Counted from the stretch's first letter, positions 27,309 through 36,963 are shown. The stretch is 64,000 bases of DNA from Bremerella alba (GCF_013618625.1 NZ_JABRWO010000006.1:1-64000), one strand, 5' to 3'. The notes: generated by a model from the letters alone, not told the origin. Program-made: numbers and translations.

Positions 27309-27752
27309 ATGCCACGTAAACGAAAATCTAGTTTCTCGATGGAGGCCGCGAAGACTTTGCTTCGCGGCGTAAACCTCCGGTGTACGGCGGCCCGCATTGC
27401 CGTCGTTCAGACGCTGGCCGATCATCAGACTCCGTTGAGCCCTAATGAAGTCGCCGACGAACTCTCGGAGTTCGGTTTTGATAAGTCGACCATTTACCGC
27501 TCGCTGACCGAGTTAGACGAGTCTGGTATGGTGGCCCGGCTCGACTTGGGAGATGCGGTGCGACGATTCGAGCTGTTGCCCTCAGGCTCAGAGGGGCGTT
27601 CCGAGCATCCTCACTTCATGTGCATCGACTGTGGAAAAGTAATGTGCATGTCCGGTTTTCATATCGAACTGGTTTCAGATAACCCGAAGCAGAAGCCACC
27701 CGGGAAAATGGATGAGGTCTTAATCAAAGGGCACTGCGACGCCTGTCTCTAA
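27309..27752 (+). CDS. Fur-family metal-dependent transcriptional regulator
   Basis: 147 residues of the Fur/PerR/Zur family. The N-terminal winged helix (about 10-85) includes RCTAARIAVVQTLADHQTPLSPNEVADEL and FDKSTIYRSLTELDESGMV. The C-terminal dimerisation domain keeps two CxxC pairs of the structural zinc site (CIDCGKV and HCDACL) and an HPHFMC segment. Which metal it senses cannot be read reliably; HPHF-type residues and the absence of a long His cluster leave Fur, PerR and Zur open. An ORF from 27219 exists, but the promoter at 27242-27270 lies inside it, so the ATG at 27309 is the start. Confidence 0.92.
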   Translation: MPRKRKSSFSMEAAKTLLRGVNLRCTAARIAVVQTLADHQTPLSPNEVADELSEFGFDKSTIYRSLTELDESGMVARLDLGDAVRRFELLPSGSEGRSEHPHFMCIDCGKVMCMSGFHIELVSDNPKQKPPGKMDEVLIKGHCDACL

Positions 27753-27955
27753 GCGACGGTGCGATAAAAGGCTGCCTGAGTTGTTTACCAATCACTAGCA
27801 GCTATCCGCAGTGACGGGTTAGTTGAGCAAGGCGATCTCGTACCGCACCTTCCACAGATGGCCAAGTCCAGAGGTAAAATCGTGGTAGGGAAACTGCCCC
27901 TAAGCGGCTAGACTAGGGGCACTCGTCGCTTTTCTGAACTCTTGCCAGGTGTGCC

Positions 27956-28798
27956 ATGGACTACTACGACCACTTCCGAGTTTTGCCCGATAGCAAGCTC
28001 GATCTTGATAAATTTGATCCGACCTGCAAAGACCTCCACGACGACCGCGCCGCTGCGGAAGAAGAGACATTGAAGCTGCGCGATCGTATTCGTGAGTTGC
28101 AATACGAACTGTATGCCGAACGCAAACGATCGGTGCTCATTTGTTTGCAGGGGCGAGACGCCGCCGGCAAAGACGGAACCATTCGGCACGTATTTCGCGC
28201 GATGAATCCGCAAGGTTGCGCCGTCTTCAGTTTCAAAGTGCCGAGCAAAGAGGAAGCCGAGCACGATTTTCTCTGGCGGCATCACAAAGTCACGCCGGGG
28301 CTTGGGCATATCGCCGTGTTCAATCGATCGCACTACGAGAATGTTCTCATACAGCGCGTGCACAACATGGTTCCCAAGGATGTCTGGAAAAAACGGTTCG
28401 AGCAAATCAACGACTTCGAGAGAATGCTGTGGAACAACGGGACGCACATCTTGAAGTTCTATTTGCACATTGACGAAGAGGAACAGTTAGAACGTTTCAA
28501 AAAGCGATTGGACTCCCCCAAAAAGCACTGGAAGATCAGCGACGCGGATTACTCGGAACGCCCCTACTGGAACGAATACACCAAAGCGTACGAGGACGCG
28601 TTGACCAAGTGCAGCCCCGAGCATGCTCCTTGGTTTACGATCCCCGCCAATCGCAAGTGGTTCCGCAATTATGTGGTCGCCAAGATCATGGTCGCAGCGC
28701 TGGAATCGTTTGATATGAGCTTTCCAGAGACCAGCGTCAATCTGCCAGAGATCCGTAATCTGTATCATGAAGAGAAGCGAAAAGAAGATGCTTCGTAG
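27956..28798 (+). CDS. ppk2: Polyphosphate kinase 2 family protein (PPK2)
   Basis: 280 residues. A P-loop kinase that transfers phosphate between polyphosphate and nucleotides. Walker A GRDAAGKDG is at about 66-74; the second signature FNRSHYENVL (about 122-131) is the PPK2 Walker-B-like motif; WKKRFEQINDFERML, LHIDEEEQLERFKKR (lid) and PWFTIPANRKWFRNY complete the family pattern. The single-domain length and the N-terminal helical region fit the ADP- or AMP-phosphorylating classes; class assignment needs alignment. It lies 203 bp after the Fur-family gene, in an interval where I see no other feature. Confidence 0.93.
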   Translation: MDYYDHFRVLPDSKLDLDKFDPTCKDLHDDRAAAEEETLKLRDRIRELQYELYAERKRSVLICLQGRDAAGKDGTIRHVFRAMNPQGCAVFSFKVPSKEEAEHDFLWRHHKVTPGLGHIAVFNRSHYENVLIQRVHNMVPKDVWKKRFEQINDFERMLWNNGTHILKFYLHIDEEEQLERFKKRLDSPKKHWKISDADYSERPYWNEYTKAYEDALTKCSPEHAPWFTIPANRKWFRNYVVAKIMVAALESFDMSFPETSVNLPEIRNLYHEEKRKEDAS

Positions 28799-28909
28799 CT
28801 GACCTGAGGGAGGCGACCAATTTCAATCGTCTCGTGGCTTTTGTTTAGACGTTTTCTATACTAGGGGTAGCTGCCTCATTCTATCCTCCCATTCCCTTAG
28901 GCAGGTCTC

Positions 28910-31744
28910 ATGCGCGCGGTACCCTTCACCTGCTTGGCCCGACTTGTTGTCTTGCTATGGTTCGTTCTTGGGCTCGCTCAGCCGTTGTTGGCAAACGAGC
29001 AAGAAGGCGAAAGCCTATTCGTCCGCCGCATAGCCCCCCTGCTTGCCGAGAAGTGCTTGGCATGTCACGGGCAATCCTTAGATGAGATCGAAGGTGGCCT
29101 CGATATGCGTTCGCTGGCTGCCTTGCACCTGGGGGGTGATAGCGGCGAGTCGAGCATCGTCGCTGGCAAGCCGGAAGAAAGCCCTTTGCTGCTGGCCATC
29201 GTGCGCGATGATGTCATCTGGTCGCCCATGCCACCCAAGGAAGCTGAAAAGCTGACTGACGAGCAGATCGGCTGGGTCCGGCGTTGGATTACACTGGGGG
29301 CACCTTGGCCCGATAAAACCAGAACTGCGGAGATCAACGCCCAGTATGCCGATCAATGGTCGGCTGAAGATGGTATTACGGTCGAAACGGTCGGGGCCCT
29401 CTCTGCCGATTGGGCTAACCGTAAATACAAGCCAGAAGCACTGTGGGCCTACAAACAGGTCAGCAAGCCAAACGTCCCCAAGGTAGACGCGGAGCATCCG
29501 ATCGATGCATTTCTCGCGGCGAAAATGCCGGAAGGCCTGCAAGTTGCGCCAGCCGTTGATCGCGGGACACTCATCCGCCGAGCAACGTTCGATCTGACCG
29601 GGCTGCCACCCAATCCGCAGGAAATCGACGCGTTCGTCAATGACTCCTCTTCCGATGAAGTTGCGTTTGCTAAGGTGATCGACCGCCTGCTTGCTTCTCC
29701 GCACTATGGCGAGCGCATGGCACAGCATTGGCTGGACGTGACCCGCTACGCCGACACGTCGGGCTTTGCCAACGACTACGAACGGGGCAATGCCTGGCGA
29801 TACCGCGACTATGTCGTGCGAAGCTTCAACGAGGACCTGCCGTACGACCAATTCATCCGTCAGCAGATCGCAGGAGACGAACTCGACCCAGAGAATTCCG
29901 AAGCGATCGTGGCGACCGGATTTCTGCGGATGGGGCCGTGGGAACTGACCGGTATGGAAGTCGAAAAGGTCGCTCGGCAACGCTTCCTGGACGATGTGAC
30001 CAATAGCGTTGGAGAAACGTTTCTGGCACATTCGCTGCAGTGTGCCCGGTGTCACGATCATAAGTTCGACCCCATTCCCACGCACGACTACTACGCGGTT
30101 CAAGCCGTCTTCGCCACCACGCAGCTGGCCGAACGGAAAGCCCCCTTTCTGAAAACCGAAAACACTGCTGGTTTCGACGAAAAGAAATACTTGCAAGCGC
30201 GTCGCGTTGAATACTCGCAAACGTTGAAACAGCTTGATCAAAAGCAGTTACAAGCGGCTCAAGACTGGTATGTTCAACAAGAGATCAACGTCACGCATTG
30301 GAATGAGACTCTCGACAAGCAAAAAGGCACGAAGAATTTCGGGGCGGCGCGCCAGGCACTGATGCGGCAGATGGTGCCGGAGGACCAGATTCCTCCGAAG
30401 CATGTCGGCTTCACGCCGGAAGATTACGGCAACGAACGCGTCGCCCGCAAAGGCTTGCAGCGGCTGAAGTGGGAAGAGGACCGCTACGAGCCCTACGCAC
30501 TAGCCGTCTACAGTGGGAAAACGCCAACGCTGCGTTCGGTGTATGCTCCCTTGCGTGTCCCAGCCAAGCCCATGCAGGCCGGCGAACTTGAGCAAACCTG
30601 CATCCTGACCGGCGGCGATCCATTCAGTATCGGCACGCCCGTGAAGCCTGGTGTCTTGAGTGTTCTCGATGAGGTCGAACATCCCCCGATTCCAACGAAA
30701 ATCGAAGGCCGCCGCGCTGCGTTTGCCCAGTGGGTGGCCAACCAAAAGAACCCCCTCACTGCGCGGACGATCGTCAACCGCATCTGGCTTTGGCACATGG
30801 GACAGCCGATTGCCGGCAATCCCAACAACTTTGGCTCGACCGGCAAACGCCCGACCCATCCGCAACTGCTGGACTGGTTGGCCGCCTCTTTCGTCGAGTC
30901 TGGCTGGTCGTTCAAAACGCTGCATCGCCAGATCATGCTTAGCGAAGCCTATCGAAGATCGTGCGCGCACCCTGACTTTGACATGCTGGACGAGAAAGAT
31001 CCGCTCGGCACATCCTACGCCGCATTTACGCCTCGACGGCTAACGGCAGCGGAGATTCGCGATGCCATGCTCTCGGCAACTGGCGAACTAAATCCGCAGC
31101 TGGGCGGCATTCCCAACCGGCCTGAAATCAATCGGGAAGCAGCCATGCAACCGCGGCAAGTGATGGGGACGTTCGCTTCGGCATGGACCCCCAATCCGCT
31201 ACCTCAGCAGCGTCATCGTCGATCCCTCTACAGCTTGAAGGTCCGTGGTTTGCCGGATCCCTTCCGAGAAGTCTTCAACGCCCCAGGGCCGGATTTCTCG
31301 TGTGAAATGCGAAGCGAGTCGACCGTCACGCCGCAAGTCTTTGCCCTCTTCAACAGCAAGGCGACCTACGACCGAGCCCTAGCCTTGGCGCAGCGAGTTA
31401 CTCAAGAAGGTCATACCCAGCAAGCTGCGATCGACCGTGTGTTTCAGCTAACCTATGGCCGCCTGCCGACGGACAGCGAACGCGCAGCCTGTACGAAGCA
31501 TTGGGCTGCCATGGAAGTGATTCAGCAGCAGCGGAACCTGACCGCAGTTGAAGCCCCATTGGTCGTCCGACGTGATGCGATCGAGGAAAACACCGGCGAA
31601 AAGTTCTCGTTCGACGAAACGCTGCATGCCTACCAAGATTTCGTCCCAGATCTTCAGCCGCAAGATGTTGACGCGAAAACACGAGCGTTGGCCGACGTTT
31701 GCCTGGCGCTCTTGAATTCCAACGAGTTTGTCTATGTCTACTAA
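28910..31744 (+). CDS. Planctomycete cytochrome/PSD1 protein (DUF1549/DUF1553)
   Basis: 944 residues, exported (signal peptide to about 28, LLANE). PSCyt1 cytochrome c-like domain with CLACH (49-53) and a downstream MPP ligand region (SPMPPKEAEKL), then DUF1549/PSCyt2 (about 195-400, with RYADTSGFANDYERG and CARCHDHKFDPIPTHDYYA, a second CxxCH), then DUF1553/PSD1 (about 600-880, ARTIVNRIWLWHMGQ and SEAYRRS). Function unproven; two haem motifs suggest a periplasmic multihaem redox protein. It overlaps the DUF1501 gene by 11 bases, forming the standard planctomycete pair. A TATACT at 28857-28862 may be the -10. Confidence 0.93.
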   Translation: MRAVPFTCLARLVVLLWFVLGLAQPLLANEQEGESLFVRRIAPLLAEKCLACHGQSLDEIEGGLDMRSLAALHLGGDSGESSIVAGKPEESPLLLAIVRDDVIWSPMPPKEAEKLTDEQIGWVRRWITLGAPWPDKTRTAEINAQYADQWSAEDGITVETVGALSADWANRKYKPEALWAYKQVSKPNVPKVDAEHPIDAFLAAKMPEGLQVAPAVDRGTLIRRATFDLTGLPPNPQEIDAFVNDSSSDEVAFAKVIDRLLASPHYGERMAQHWLDVTRYADTSGFANDYERGNAWRYRDYVVRSFNEDLPYDQFIRQQIAGDELDPENSEAIVATGFLRMGPWELTGMEVEKVARQRFLDDVTNSVGETFLAHSLQCARCHDHKFDPIPTHDYYAVQAVFATTQLAERKAPFLKTENTAGFDEKKYLQARRVEYSQTLKQLDQKQLQAAQDWYVQQEINVTHWNETLDKQKGTKNFGAARQALMRQMVPEDQIPPKHVGFTPEDYGNERVARKGLQRLKWEEDRYEPYALAVYSGKTPTLRSVYAPLRVPAKPMQAGELEQTCILTGGDPFSIGTPVKPGVLSVLDEVEHPPIPTKIEGRRAAFAQWVANQKNPLTARTIVNRIWLWHMGQPIAGNPNNFGSTGKRPTHPQLLDWLAASFVESGWSFKTLHRQIMLSEAYRRSCAHPDFDMLDEKDPLGTSYAAFTPRRLTAAEIRDAMLSATGELNPQLGGIPNRPEINREAAMQPRQVMGTFASAWTPNPLPQQRHRRSLYSLKVRGLPDPFREVFNAPGPDFSCEMRSESTVTPQVFALFNSKATYDRALALAQRVTQEGHTQQAAIDRVFQLTYGRLPTDSERAACTKHWAAMEVIQQQRNLTAVEAPLVVRRDAIEENTGEKFSFDETLHAYQDFVPDLQPQDVDAKTRALADVCLALLNSNEFVYVY

Positions 31745-33137
31745 TCCGCTGCCCAAGCGACGTGAATTCCTCTACGGCCTGGGGGCCTCTCTAGGGAGCG
31801 TTGCGCTAAGCTCGCTCTTGGCGGCCGAAGAAGACCAAGCCGCCGTTGGGCTTGAACCGCGTAAGGGGCACCTACCGGCCAAGGCCAAGAACTGCATCTT
31901 CCTCACCATGGAAGGTGGTCCTTCTCACATCGATACGTTCGACCCGAAACCGAAACTCGACCAGTTGCACCTGCAAGAGTTTACCCGCAGCGGCGAGCAG
32001 AAGTCGGCAATGGAAAGTGGCAAACGTTATTACGTGCAAAGCCCTTTCAAGTTTCGCCAAGTGGGCCAGGCAGGCGCCGACATGGCCGAGAACTGGCAGC
32101 ACCTGGCCGGTGTGGCCGATGAAATCTGCTTCTTCCGAGGTTGCCAGGTCGATAGCGTCAATCATCCGACGGCCATGTACCAATTGAACTGCGGCAACCG
32201 TTTCGGCGGCGACCCTGGCGTCGGAGCATGGGTCACCTATGGGCTGGGATCTGAAAACCAGAACCTGCCTGGCTTCATCGTGTTGCCAGAGGTCAGCTAT
32301 CCTCAAGGAGGTGCCGCCAACTGGAGCAACGGCTATCTGCCGGCGCAGTTCCAAGGAACACCACTGCGTCCTACAGGGTCGCCGATCCTCGATCTCTTTC
32401 CGCCCAACGGTATCACGGCCGAGCATCAGCGGAAAAACCTGGACCTGATCGCCCAGCTCAATCAAGCTCATCAGAAACGTCATGCGTATCACGACGAATT
32501 AGGTGCCCGGATGGAAAGCTACGAGCTGGCCTTCCGCATGCAGATGCAGGTACCCGGCGTGCTCGACCTAAAACAAGTCCCGCAAGATACGCTCGATTTG
32601 TATGGCGTGGGCAAAGAGCCGACCGATTCGTTCGGTCGCAAGTGTTTGCTGGCCAGCAAGCTTGTCCAGCAAGGGGTGCGATTTGTTCAGCTTTATCATG
32701 GTTCGTGGGACAGTCACGACTATATTGAAAGGGCACACGGAAACCTGGTTCAAGCCGTCGATCAGCCGATCGCCGCGTTGATTGCCGACCTGAAACGAAC
32801 CGGGCTACTCGACGAAACGCTCATTGTCTGGTGTGGCGAATTTGGCCGCACGCCTGATAACGGCGTCCGCGGCGGGACTGCCTATGGCCGCGACCACAAC
32901 CCGCACGCGATGACCTATTGGCTGGCCGGGGGTGGTGTGAACGCAGGCCACACGATCGGCGCGACCGACGAAACCGGCATGGAGGCGGTCGAGAACGTCG
33001 CCCACATTCGCGACTTCCACGTGACACTGCTTCGCCTATTGGGACTCGACGACAATAAACTTACGTACTACCATGCCGGCCGCTTCAAGCAGCTCAGCCA
33101 ATTTGGCGGCAAGGTCATTCCCGAACTGATCGCTTAA
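31734..33137 (+). CDS. DUF1501 family protein, Tat-exported
   Basis: 467 residues. The N-terminus PKRREFLYGLGASLGS is a twin-arginine signal. DUF1501 proteins have an alkaline-phosphatase/sulfatase-like fold. Visible family motifs: NCIFLTMEGGPSHIDTFDPKP (about 50-70), GVWVTYGLG-like segments, and RFVQLYHGSWDSHDYIERAHG and VWCGEFGRTPDNG near the end, which carry Asp, His and Glu residues able to bind metal. No activity is established. The ATG at 31734 lies inside the end of the upstream cytochrome gene; a TTG at 31728 is possible. The coupling implies that the two proteins act together. Confidence 0.93.
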   Translation: MSTNPLPKRREFLYGLGASLGSVALSSLLAAEEDQAAVGLEPRKGHLPAKAKNCIFLTMEGGPSHIDTFDPKPKLDQLHLQEFTRSGEQKSAMESGKRYYVQSPFKFRQVGQAGADMAENWQHLAGVADEICFFRGCQVDSVNHPTAMYQLNCGNRFGGDPGVGAWVTYGLGSENQNLPGFIVLPEVSYPQGGAANWSNGYLPAQFQGTPLRPTGSPILDLFPPNGITAEHQRKNLDLIAQLNQAHQKRHAYHDELGARMESYELAFRMQMQVPGVLDLKQVPQDTLDLYGVGKEPTDSFGRKCLLASKLVQQGVRFVQLYHGSWDSHDYIERAHGNLVQAVDQPIAALIADLKRTGLLDETLIVWCGEFGRTPDNGVRGGTAYGRDHNPHAMTYWLAGGGVNAGHTIGATDETGMEAVENVAHIRDFHVTLLRLLGLDDNKLTYYHAGRFKQLSQFGGKVIPELIA

Positions 33138-33169
33138 CACTTGATGGAACTTCCATGGGATTTGAATTC

Positions 33170-34012
33170 ATGAAACGCGTCTCTTCGCTGTTCTTAAGCG
33201 TTGTACTCTTGAGTAGTTCGTTTGCGCTGGCGGATGAACCGCAAGTGTTGCAGCAGGATAATCTTGTTGCGTGGTGCATCGTCCCGTTTGATGCGGCCAA
33301 GCGAACGCCCCCAGAGCGAGCTGCAATGCTCAAAGAGTTAGGCATTCAGAGATGCGCCTACGATTGGCGGACCGAGCATGTGCCCACCTTCGAGGCCGAG
33401 ATTCAGGCCTACCAACAGGAAGGTATCGAGTTTTTCGCCTTCTGGCGCGTTCACGATCAGGCATTTGAACTGTTTAAGAAATACGACCTGCACCCACAGA
33501 TCTGGGAAACGATTCCGCTGACCGATGCGGATACGCAAGAAGCCAGAGTCGAGCAAGCCGCCCAACGGTTGCAAGCCGTCGCCAAGCGAACCCAACATGC
33601 AGGCTTTCCGCTTGGGTTGTACAATCACGGCGGCTGGGGAGGCGAGCCCGAGAACATGGTGGCCGTCTGCCAAAAGCTACGCTCGATGGGCTTCGACCAT
33701 GTAGGGATCGTCTACAACTTTCACCACGGTCACGAGCACATCGCCGATTGGCCGGTAGTGTTCGGGCTGATGAAACCCTATCTGATTTGCCTGAACTTGA
33801 ACGGCATGAACGATAAAGCCAAGCCGAAGATCTTGGGCATCGGCAAAGGGAAGCACGAACGTGCGATGATCGAAACGATCGTCGAGAGTGGCTACAACGG
33901 CCCCATTGGCATTCTGGACCATCGCAACGAACTCGACGCGAAAGAATCTCTGCAAGAGAATCTCACCGGGCTCGCTACCGTTGTCAAAGAATTGCCGACT
34001 GAGACTAAGTAG
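33170..34012 (+). CDS. Secreted xylose-isomerase-like TIM-barrel protein
   Basis: 280 residues after the ATG at 33170, where a signal peptide begins (MKRVSSLFLSVVLLSSSFALA); an in-frame ATG at 33155 would add five residues. The rest looks like the AP-endonuclease-2/xylose-isomerase TIM barrel superfamily: WCIVPFDAAKRTPPERAAMLKELGI at the first strand, GFPLGLYNHGGWGGEPEN, MGFDHVGIVYNFHHGHEH and GPIGILDHRNE. Histidine/glutamate/aspartate positions suit a divalent-metal site. Planctomycetes have many such exported isomerase- or epimerase-like proteins next to DUF1501 genes. It probably belongs to the preceding operon (17-32 bp gap). Substrate unknown. Confidence 0.85.
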   Translation: MKRVSSLFLSVVLLSSSFALADEPQVLQQDNLVAWCIVPFDAAKRTPPERAAMLKELGIQRCAYDWRTEHVPTFEAEIQAYQQEGIEFFAFWRVHDQAFELFKKYDLHPQIWETIPLTDADTQEARVEQAAQRLQAVAKRTQHAGFPLGLYNHGGWGGEPENMVAVCQKLRSMGFDHVGIVYNFHHGHEHIADWPVVFGLMKPYLICLNLNGMNDKAKPKILGIGKGKHERAMIETIVESGYNGPIGILDHRNELDAKESLQENLTGLATVVKELPTETK

Positions 34013-34019
34013 ATCATCC

Positions 34020-34064
34020 GGTCCCCTCTCCACCGTACTCGGGGGAGAGGGTTAGGGTGAGAGG
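34020..34064. repeat. CCCTCTCC hairpin repeat
   Basis: GTCCCCTCTCC ... GGGGGAGAGGGTTAGGGTGAGAGG, an extragenic inverted repeat between convergent genes. Related copies lie at 45295-45321, 53336-53362 and, inverted, at 53453-53496. Because it lies between two stop codons it may also aid termination. Confidence 0.55.
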
Positions 34065-34077
34065 ACATGAATGTGGT

Positions 34078-35163
34078 CTACTTTCCTGGCGACCAATCAC
34101 TCAGGTCGGGGTCCTTCTCCAATGGAAAATCGACCCGCTGTCCGGTAGCCGCCGCTTGATAGATGGCCAGGATCACTTCGACCGAACGTCGTCCTTCGGG
34201 GCCGTTGATTGCTGGTTCGCGATCTTCTTTCACGGCCGCCAGCAGATCTTCAAACTGGGCTCGGTGGCCATGATGGCCGATCGCTTTCGGGTCGGCGGCA
34301 CCACCTCCGGTTTCGGTCTTGCCGGCCAGACGCTTTTTGATGGCTTCGTCTTCTTCGGTCGGCTCGGCGAAGTCCCAGCTCTTGATGTCTTCTTCTTCCA
34401 TTACGGCCGATCCCTGCGCACCGTGAATCTCGATTCGCTTAAGATAGCCAGGGTACACAGCCGTACTGGCTTCGATGGTCCCGAGCGCGCCATTTTTGAA
34501 TTTTAGAGAAGCCACGGCGACGTCTTCGACTTCGATGCGTTCGTGCCCGATCAGACTACAATTGGCGGTGATCGACTCGACATCACCCATCAGCCAACAC
34601 AATAAGTCGACGCTATGAATGGCCTGGTTCATTAGCGCGCCGCCGCCGTCCAACTGCCAGGTGCCCCGCCAGGCACCGCTATCGTAGTACTCTTGGGTGC
34701 GGAACCACTTCACGTAGGCGTCACCCAACGAAAGCTTGCCAAAGCGGCCTTCGTCGACCGCCTTTTTGATTTCGGTCGAAGGTCCATGAAATCGGCTCGG
34801 GAAGATGGTCGCCAGTTTGACGTTGTTCTCGCGGCAAGCGTCGATGATCGCATCGCAGCGGGCCAATGTGACATCGAGCGGTTTCTCGACGATCACGTGC
34901 TTGCCTGCTTTGGCCGCAGCCACCCCAGGTTCCATATGAGCACCGCTGGCCGTACAGATGGTAACGACATGAATGTCAGGGTTGGCCAGCATTTCCTCGA
35001 GCGTTTCGTAGGCGGTAATGCCTTGCTCGGTGGCAAACTTCTGGGCCTTTTCAGTGGTACGGTTGTAGCAGCCGATCAGCTTGGCATCGGGGATGTCGGC
35101 GATTGCCTTGGCGTGAAAATCCGCGATCATCCCGGTACCGATAATGCCAAATCCAAACGCCAT
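34078..35163 (-). CDS. Gfo/Idh/MocA family oxidoreductase, cytoplasmic
   Basis: 361 residues from the ATG at 35163 (MAFGFGIIGTG). A longer frame to 35202 adds a non-conserved leader. The Rossmann GIIGTGMIADFH is at the N-terminus, the EKPLDV catalytic lysine motif near 95-100, and the C-terminal domain begins with KWFRTQEYYDSGAWRGTWQLDGGGALMNQAIHSVDLLCWLMG, giving the family's (G)GGALxxQxIHxxD signature with the substrate-binding Asp and His. No export signal, unlike the member at 24086. Probably oxidises a sugar, sugar acid or inositol-like substrate; exact substrate unknown. Confidence 0.93.
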   Translation of the reverse strand: MAFGFGIIGTGMIADFHAKAIADIPDAKLIGCYNRTTEKAQKFATEQGITAYETLEEMLANPDIHVVTICTASGAHMEPGVAAAKAGKHVIVEKPLDVTLARCDAIIDACRENNVKLATIFPSRFHGPSTEIKKAVDEGRFGKLSLGDAYVKWFRTQEYYDSGAWRGTWQLDGGGALMNQAIHSVDLLCWLMGDVESITANCSLIGHERIEVEDVAVASLKFKNGALGTIEASTAVYPGYLKRIEIHGAQGSAVMEEEDIKSWDFAEPTEEDEAIKKRLAGKTETGGGAADPKAIGHHGHRAQFEDLLAAVKEDREPAINGPEGRRSVEVILAIYQAAATGQRVDFPLEKDPDLSDWSPGK

Positions 35164-35295
35164 GCGACTCAACTCCGCTGTGATGCTACTGGTGGGGGTC
35201 ATGAAACGTGGGAGTCAGCGCAATCCATCGCAAACATTGACAGTATCGCTGATTCCCTTTGTTGATGTCGCATTATAAAGGGAGCCGCCTCGTTG

Positions 35296-36324
35296 TTAAA
35301 CCGGCGGTGCCTCGAGCGAATCGCCAAAGAAGATTTGCAAGATCAAGAGCACCATCGACTGTCCATTGAGCATCATGTGTACAACCAGGCTCGGCGTCAT
35401 GGTCCGCCGCTTCTGATAGACATAACCCAGGCCCAGCGCCAGAAAAAAGAGGGGGATAGGCGCCCCGCCTTGGCCGAAGTGCAACAGCGCGAAGATGATC
35501 GAACTGATAAAGATCGGAAAGACCATCAACGAAGGCCGCGACGGATAGGCTGGCTCTGCATTGGCAGTCTCTAGCGGCTGCGATGATTCTGATTCAAGTT
35601 CGCTTTCAGCAGCGAAACGCTGCTCAGACGAACGACCGATTTGAACGTTCGCTGGGCGTCCCTGGCGGCCAATCAGGATTTCACTTACCGAGAACAGCCG
35701 CCCCGTGAAGACGTCTTCCAGCCAACCTTGCAGCAGCAAGCGAAACGCGAACTCTTCAGTGATGGGGGCCACCAGCACGGCGGAAACGAGTACCGGTATG
35801 ATGATCCCAGGCGTGGGGGACTCGATCAGCATATTGATCAATTCATGCTCGTACTGCACGAACTGGGCGATCACGACTTGGATAAGGATTATCGGCACGC
35901 ACAGCGCACAAAACGTGGCAACGCCAATCAATACATCTTTGCGGAACGCGGCGAAACTCTCGCCGATGACAAGCGTCAGGCCGCCACGCAAGACGATCAA
36001 GATAAAGATTCCCAGGCATACCAGACACTGCGCCGAGATCTGCCCCCACATCGCTCCGATGCGTTGTTGGACCGTCAGTTCGGCCATGCTGGTTGGTTCG
36101 CCTGATAGATATAGCGAGACAAACAAATTCGCCAACAGAATGAACGCCAAAGTTCCGCCGAAGATATCGAGCAGTCCCCAGCGAGCGACCGGGGCCGGTT
36201 GCGTTTCCAGGATCGGTTGCTTCTCTACAAGACAGCGAAGGACACCCACCCAAACGCTCACGCTGATCAACAGCACCAGCGACACATATCCGATCAGACC
36301 GAAACCGAGGAGCAATTGAGTCAC
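35296..36324 (-). CDS. CPBP family intramembrane metalloprotease
   Basis: 342-residue polytopic membrane protein of the CAAX protease / bacteriocin-processing (CPBP, Abi) family. Motif 1 EExxxR is Glu190-Glu191-x3-Arg195 (APITEEFAFR); motif 2 is His282 (FALLHFGQG); motif 3 is His316-x3-Asn320 (VVHMMLN). These bind the catalytic zinc. An unusual 40-50 residue polar, Glu/Ser-rich insert (about 222-265) separates motifs 1 and 2. The start is GTG, 12 bases after the pgsA stop, so the two are probably co-transcribed. Substrates of the family in bacteria are mostly unknown. Confidence 0.9.
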   Translation of the reverse strand: MTQLLLGFGLIGYVSLVLLISVSVWVGVLRCLVEKQPILETQPAPVARWGLLDIFGGTLAFILLANLFVSLYLSGEPTSMAELTVQQRIGAMWGQISAQCLVCLGIFILIVLRGGLTLVIGESFAAFRKDVLIGVATFCALCVPIILIQVVIAQFVQYEHELINMLIESPTPGIIIPVLVSAVLVAPITEEFAFRLLLQGWLEDVFTGRLFSVSEILIGRQGRPANVQIGRSSEQRFAAESELESESSQPLETANAEPAYPSRPSLMVFPIFISSIIFALLHFGQGGAPIPLFFLALGLGYVYQKRRTMTPSLVVHMMLNGQSMVLLILQIFFGDSLEAPPV

Positions 36325-36336
36325 AACAAGTCAGGC

Positions 36337-36963
36337 TTAATCTGTAGAAAGGCTTCCGGATCGGATCATGTTGACGGCATCCACAATATAGATCCATCCC
36401 GATGCCAATGTCAGACCAATGGTGCCCCACACGATGAAATTAAACAAATAGGCCAACCACGCCGGCTCATTGCTTAACCCGTACCATGTCGTTTGGGCCG
36501 TACCCTCATCGAGTCCCAGCACAACCATCGACAGAATGGCTAACGCACACTGAAAAACCATCTTCCATTTGCCAGGCCAATTGGCGGAAAAGTCGCCGCC
36601 ATGCTGTTCGACAAAGCTGCGAATCACGGTCACGAGCATCTCGCGCCCCATCACCACCACGGCCACCCACGCGGCAACGCCGGATCCGGGGATCGCTACG
36701 AGAAACACAAACGTCCCGCAAATGATGATTTTGTCGACAAACGGATCGAAGATGCGACCAAACTTGGTGACCTGGTTGTATTTTCGCGCCCAGTAACCAT
36801 CGATCCAGTCGGTCGAGACGGCCACGATAAAGATGGCCAACGCCGCCCAGATAAAGTTCAGCGGCAACAAAACAAACGCCACGATCGACAGCAAAAAGCG
36901 GAGTGCCGTCAGCGTGTTGGGGACATTGACGATCACGTCGGAAGGGACGGGCTTATCTGACAT
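36337..36963 (-). CDS. pgsA: CDP-diacylglycerol-glycerol-3-phosphate 3-phosphatidyltransferase
   Basis: 208 residues with about five membrane helices. The CDP-alcohol phosphotransferase signature D-x2-DG-x2-AR-x8-G-x3-D-x3-D is complete: Asp52, Asp55, Gly56, Ala59, Arg60, Gly69, Asp73, Asp77. It makes phosphatidylglycerol phosphate from CDP-diacylglycerol and glycerol-3-phosphate at the inner membrane, committing lipid to phosphatidylglycerol and cardiolipin. An N-terminal PNTLTALRF segment is typical of PgsA. It sits between rimO (upstream, 51 bp) and the CPBP gene (downstream, 12 bp), forming a likely housekeeping operon. Confidence 0.93.
   Translation of the reverse strand: MSDKPVPSDVIVNVPNTLTALRFLLSIVAFVLLPLNFIWAALAIFIVAVSTDWIDGYWARKYNQVTKFGRIFDPFVDKIIICGTFVFLVAIPGSGVAAWVAVVVMGREMLVTVIRSFVEQHGGDFSANWPGKWKMVFQCALAILSMVVLGLDEGTAQTTWYGLSNEPAWLAYLFNFIVWGTIGLTLASGWIYIVDAVNMIRSGSLSTD

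Noticed and set aside
29078-30241. 387-codon minus-strand open frame
   Set aside because: Antisense to the DUF1549/DUF1553 gene, without motifs; the plus-strand gene has clear domains.
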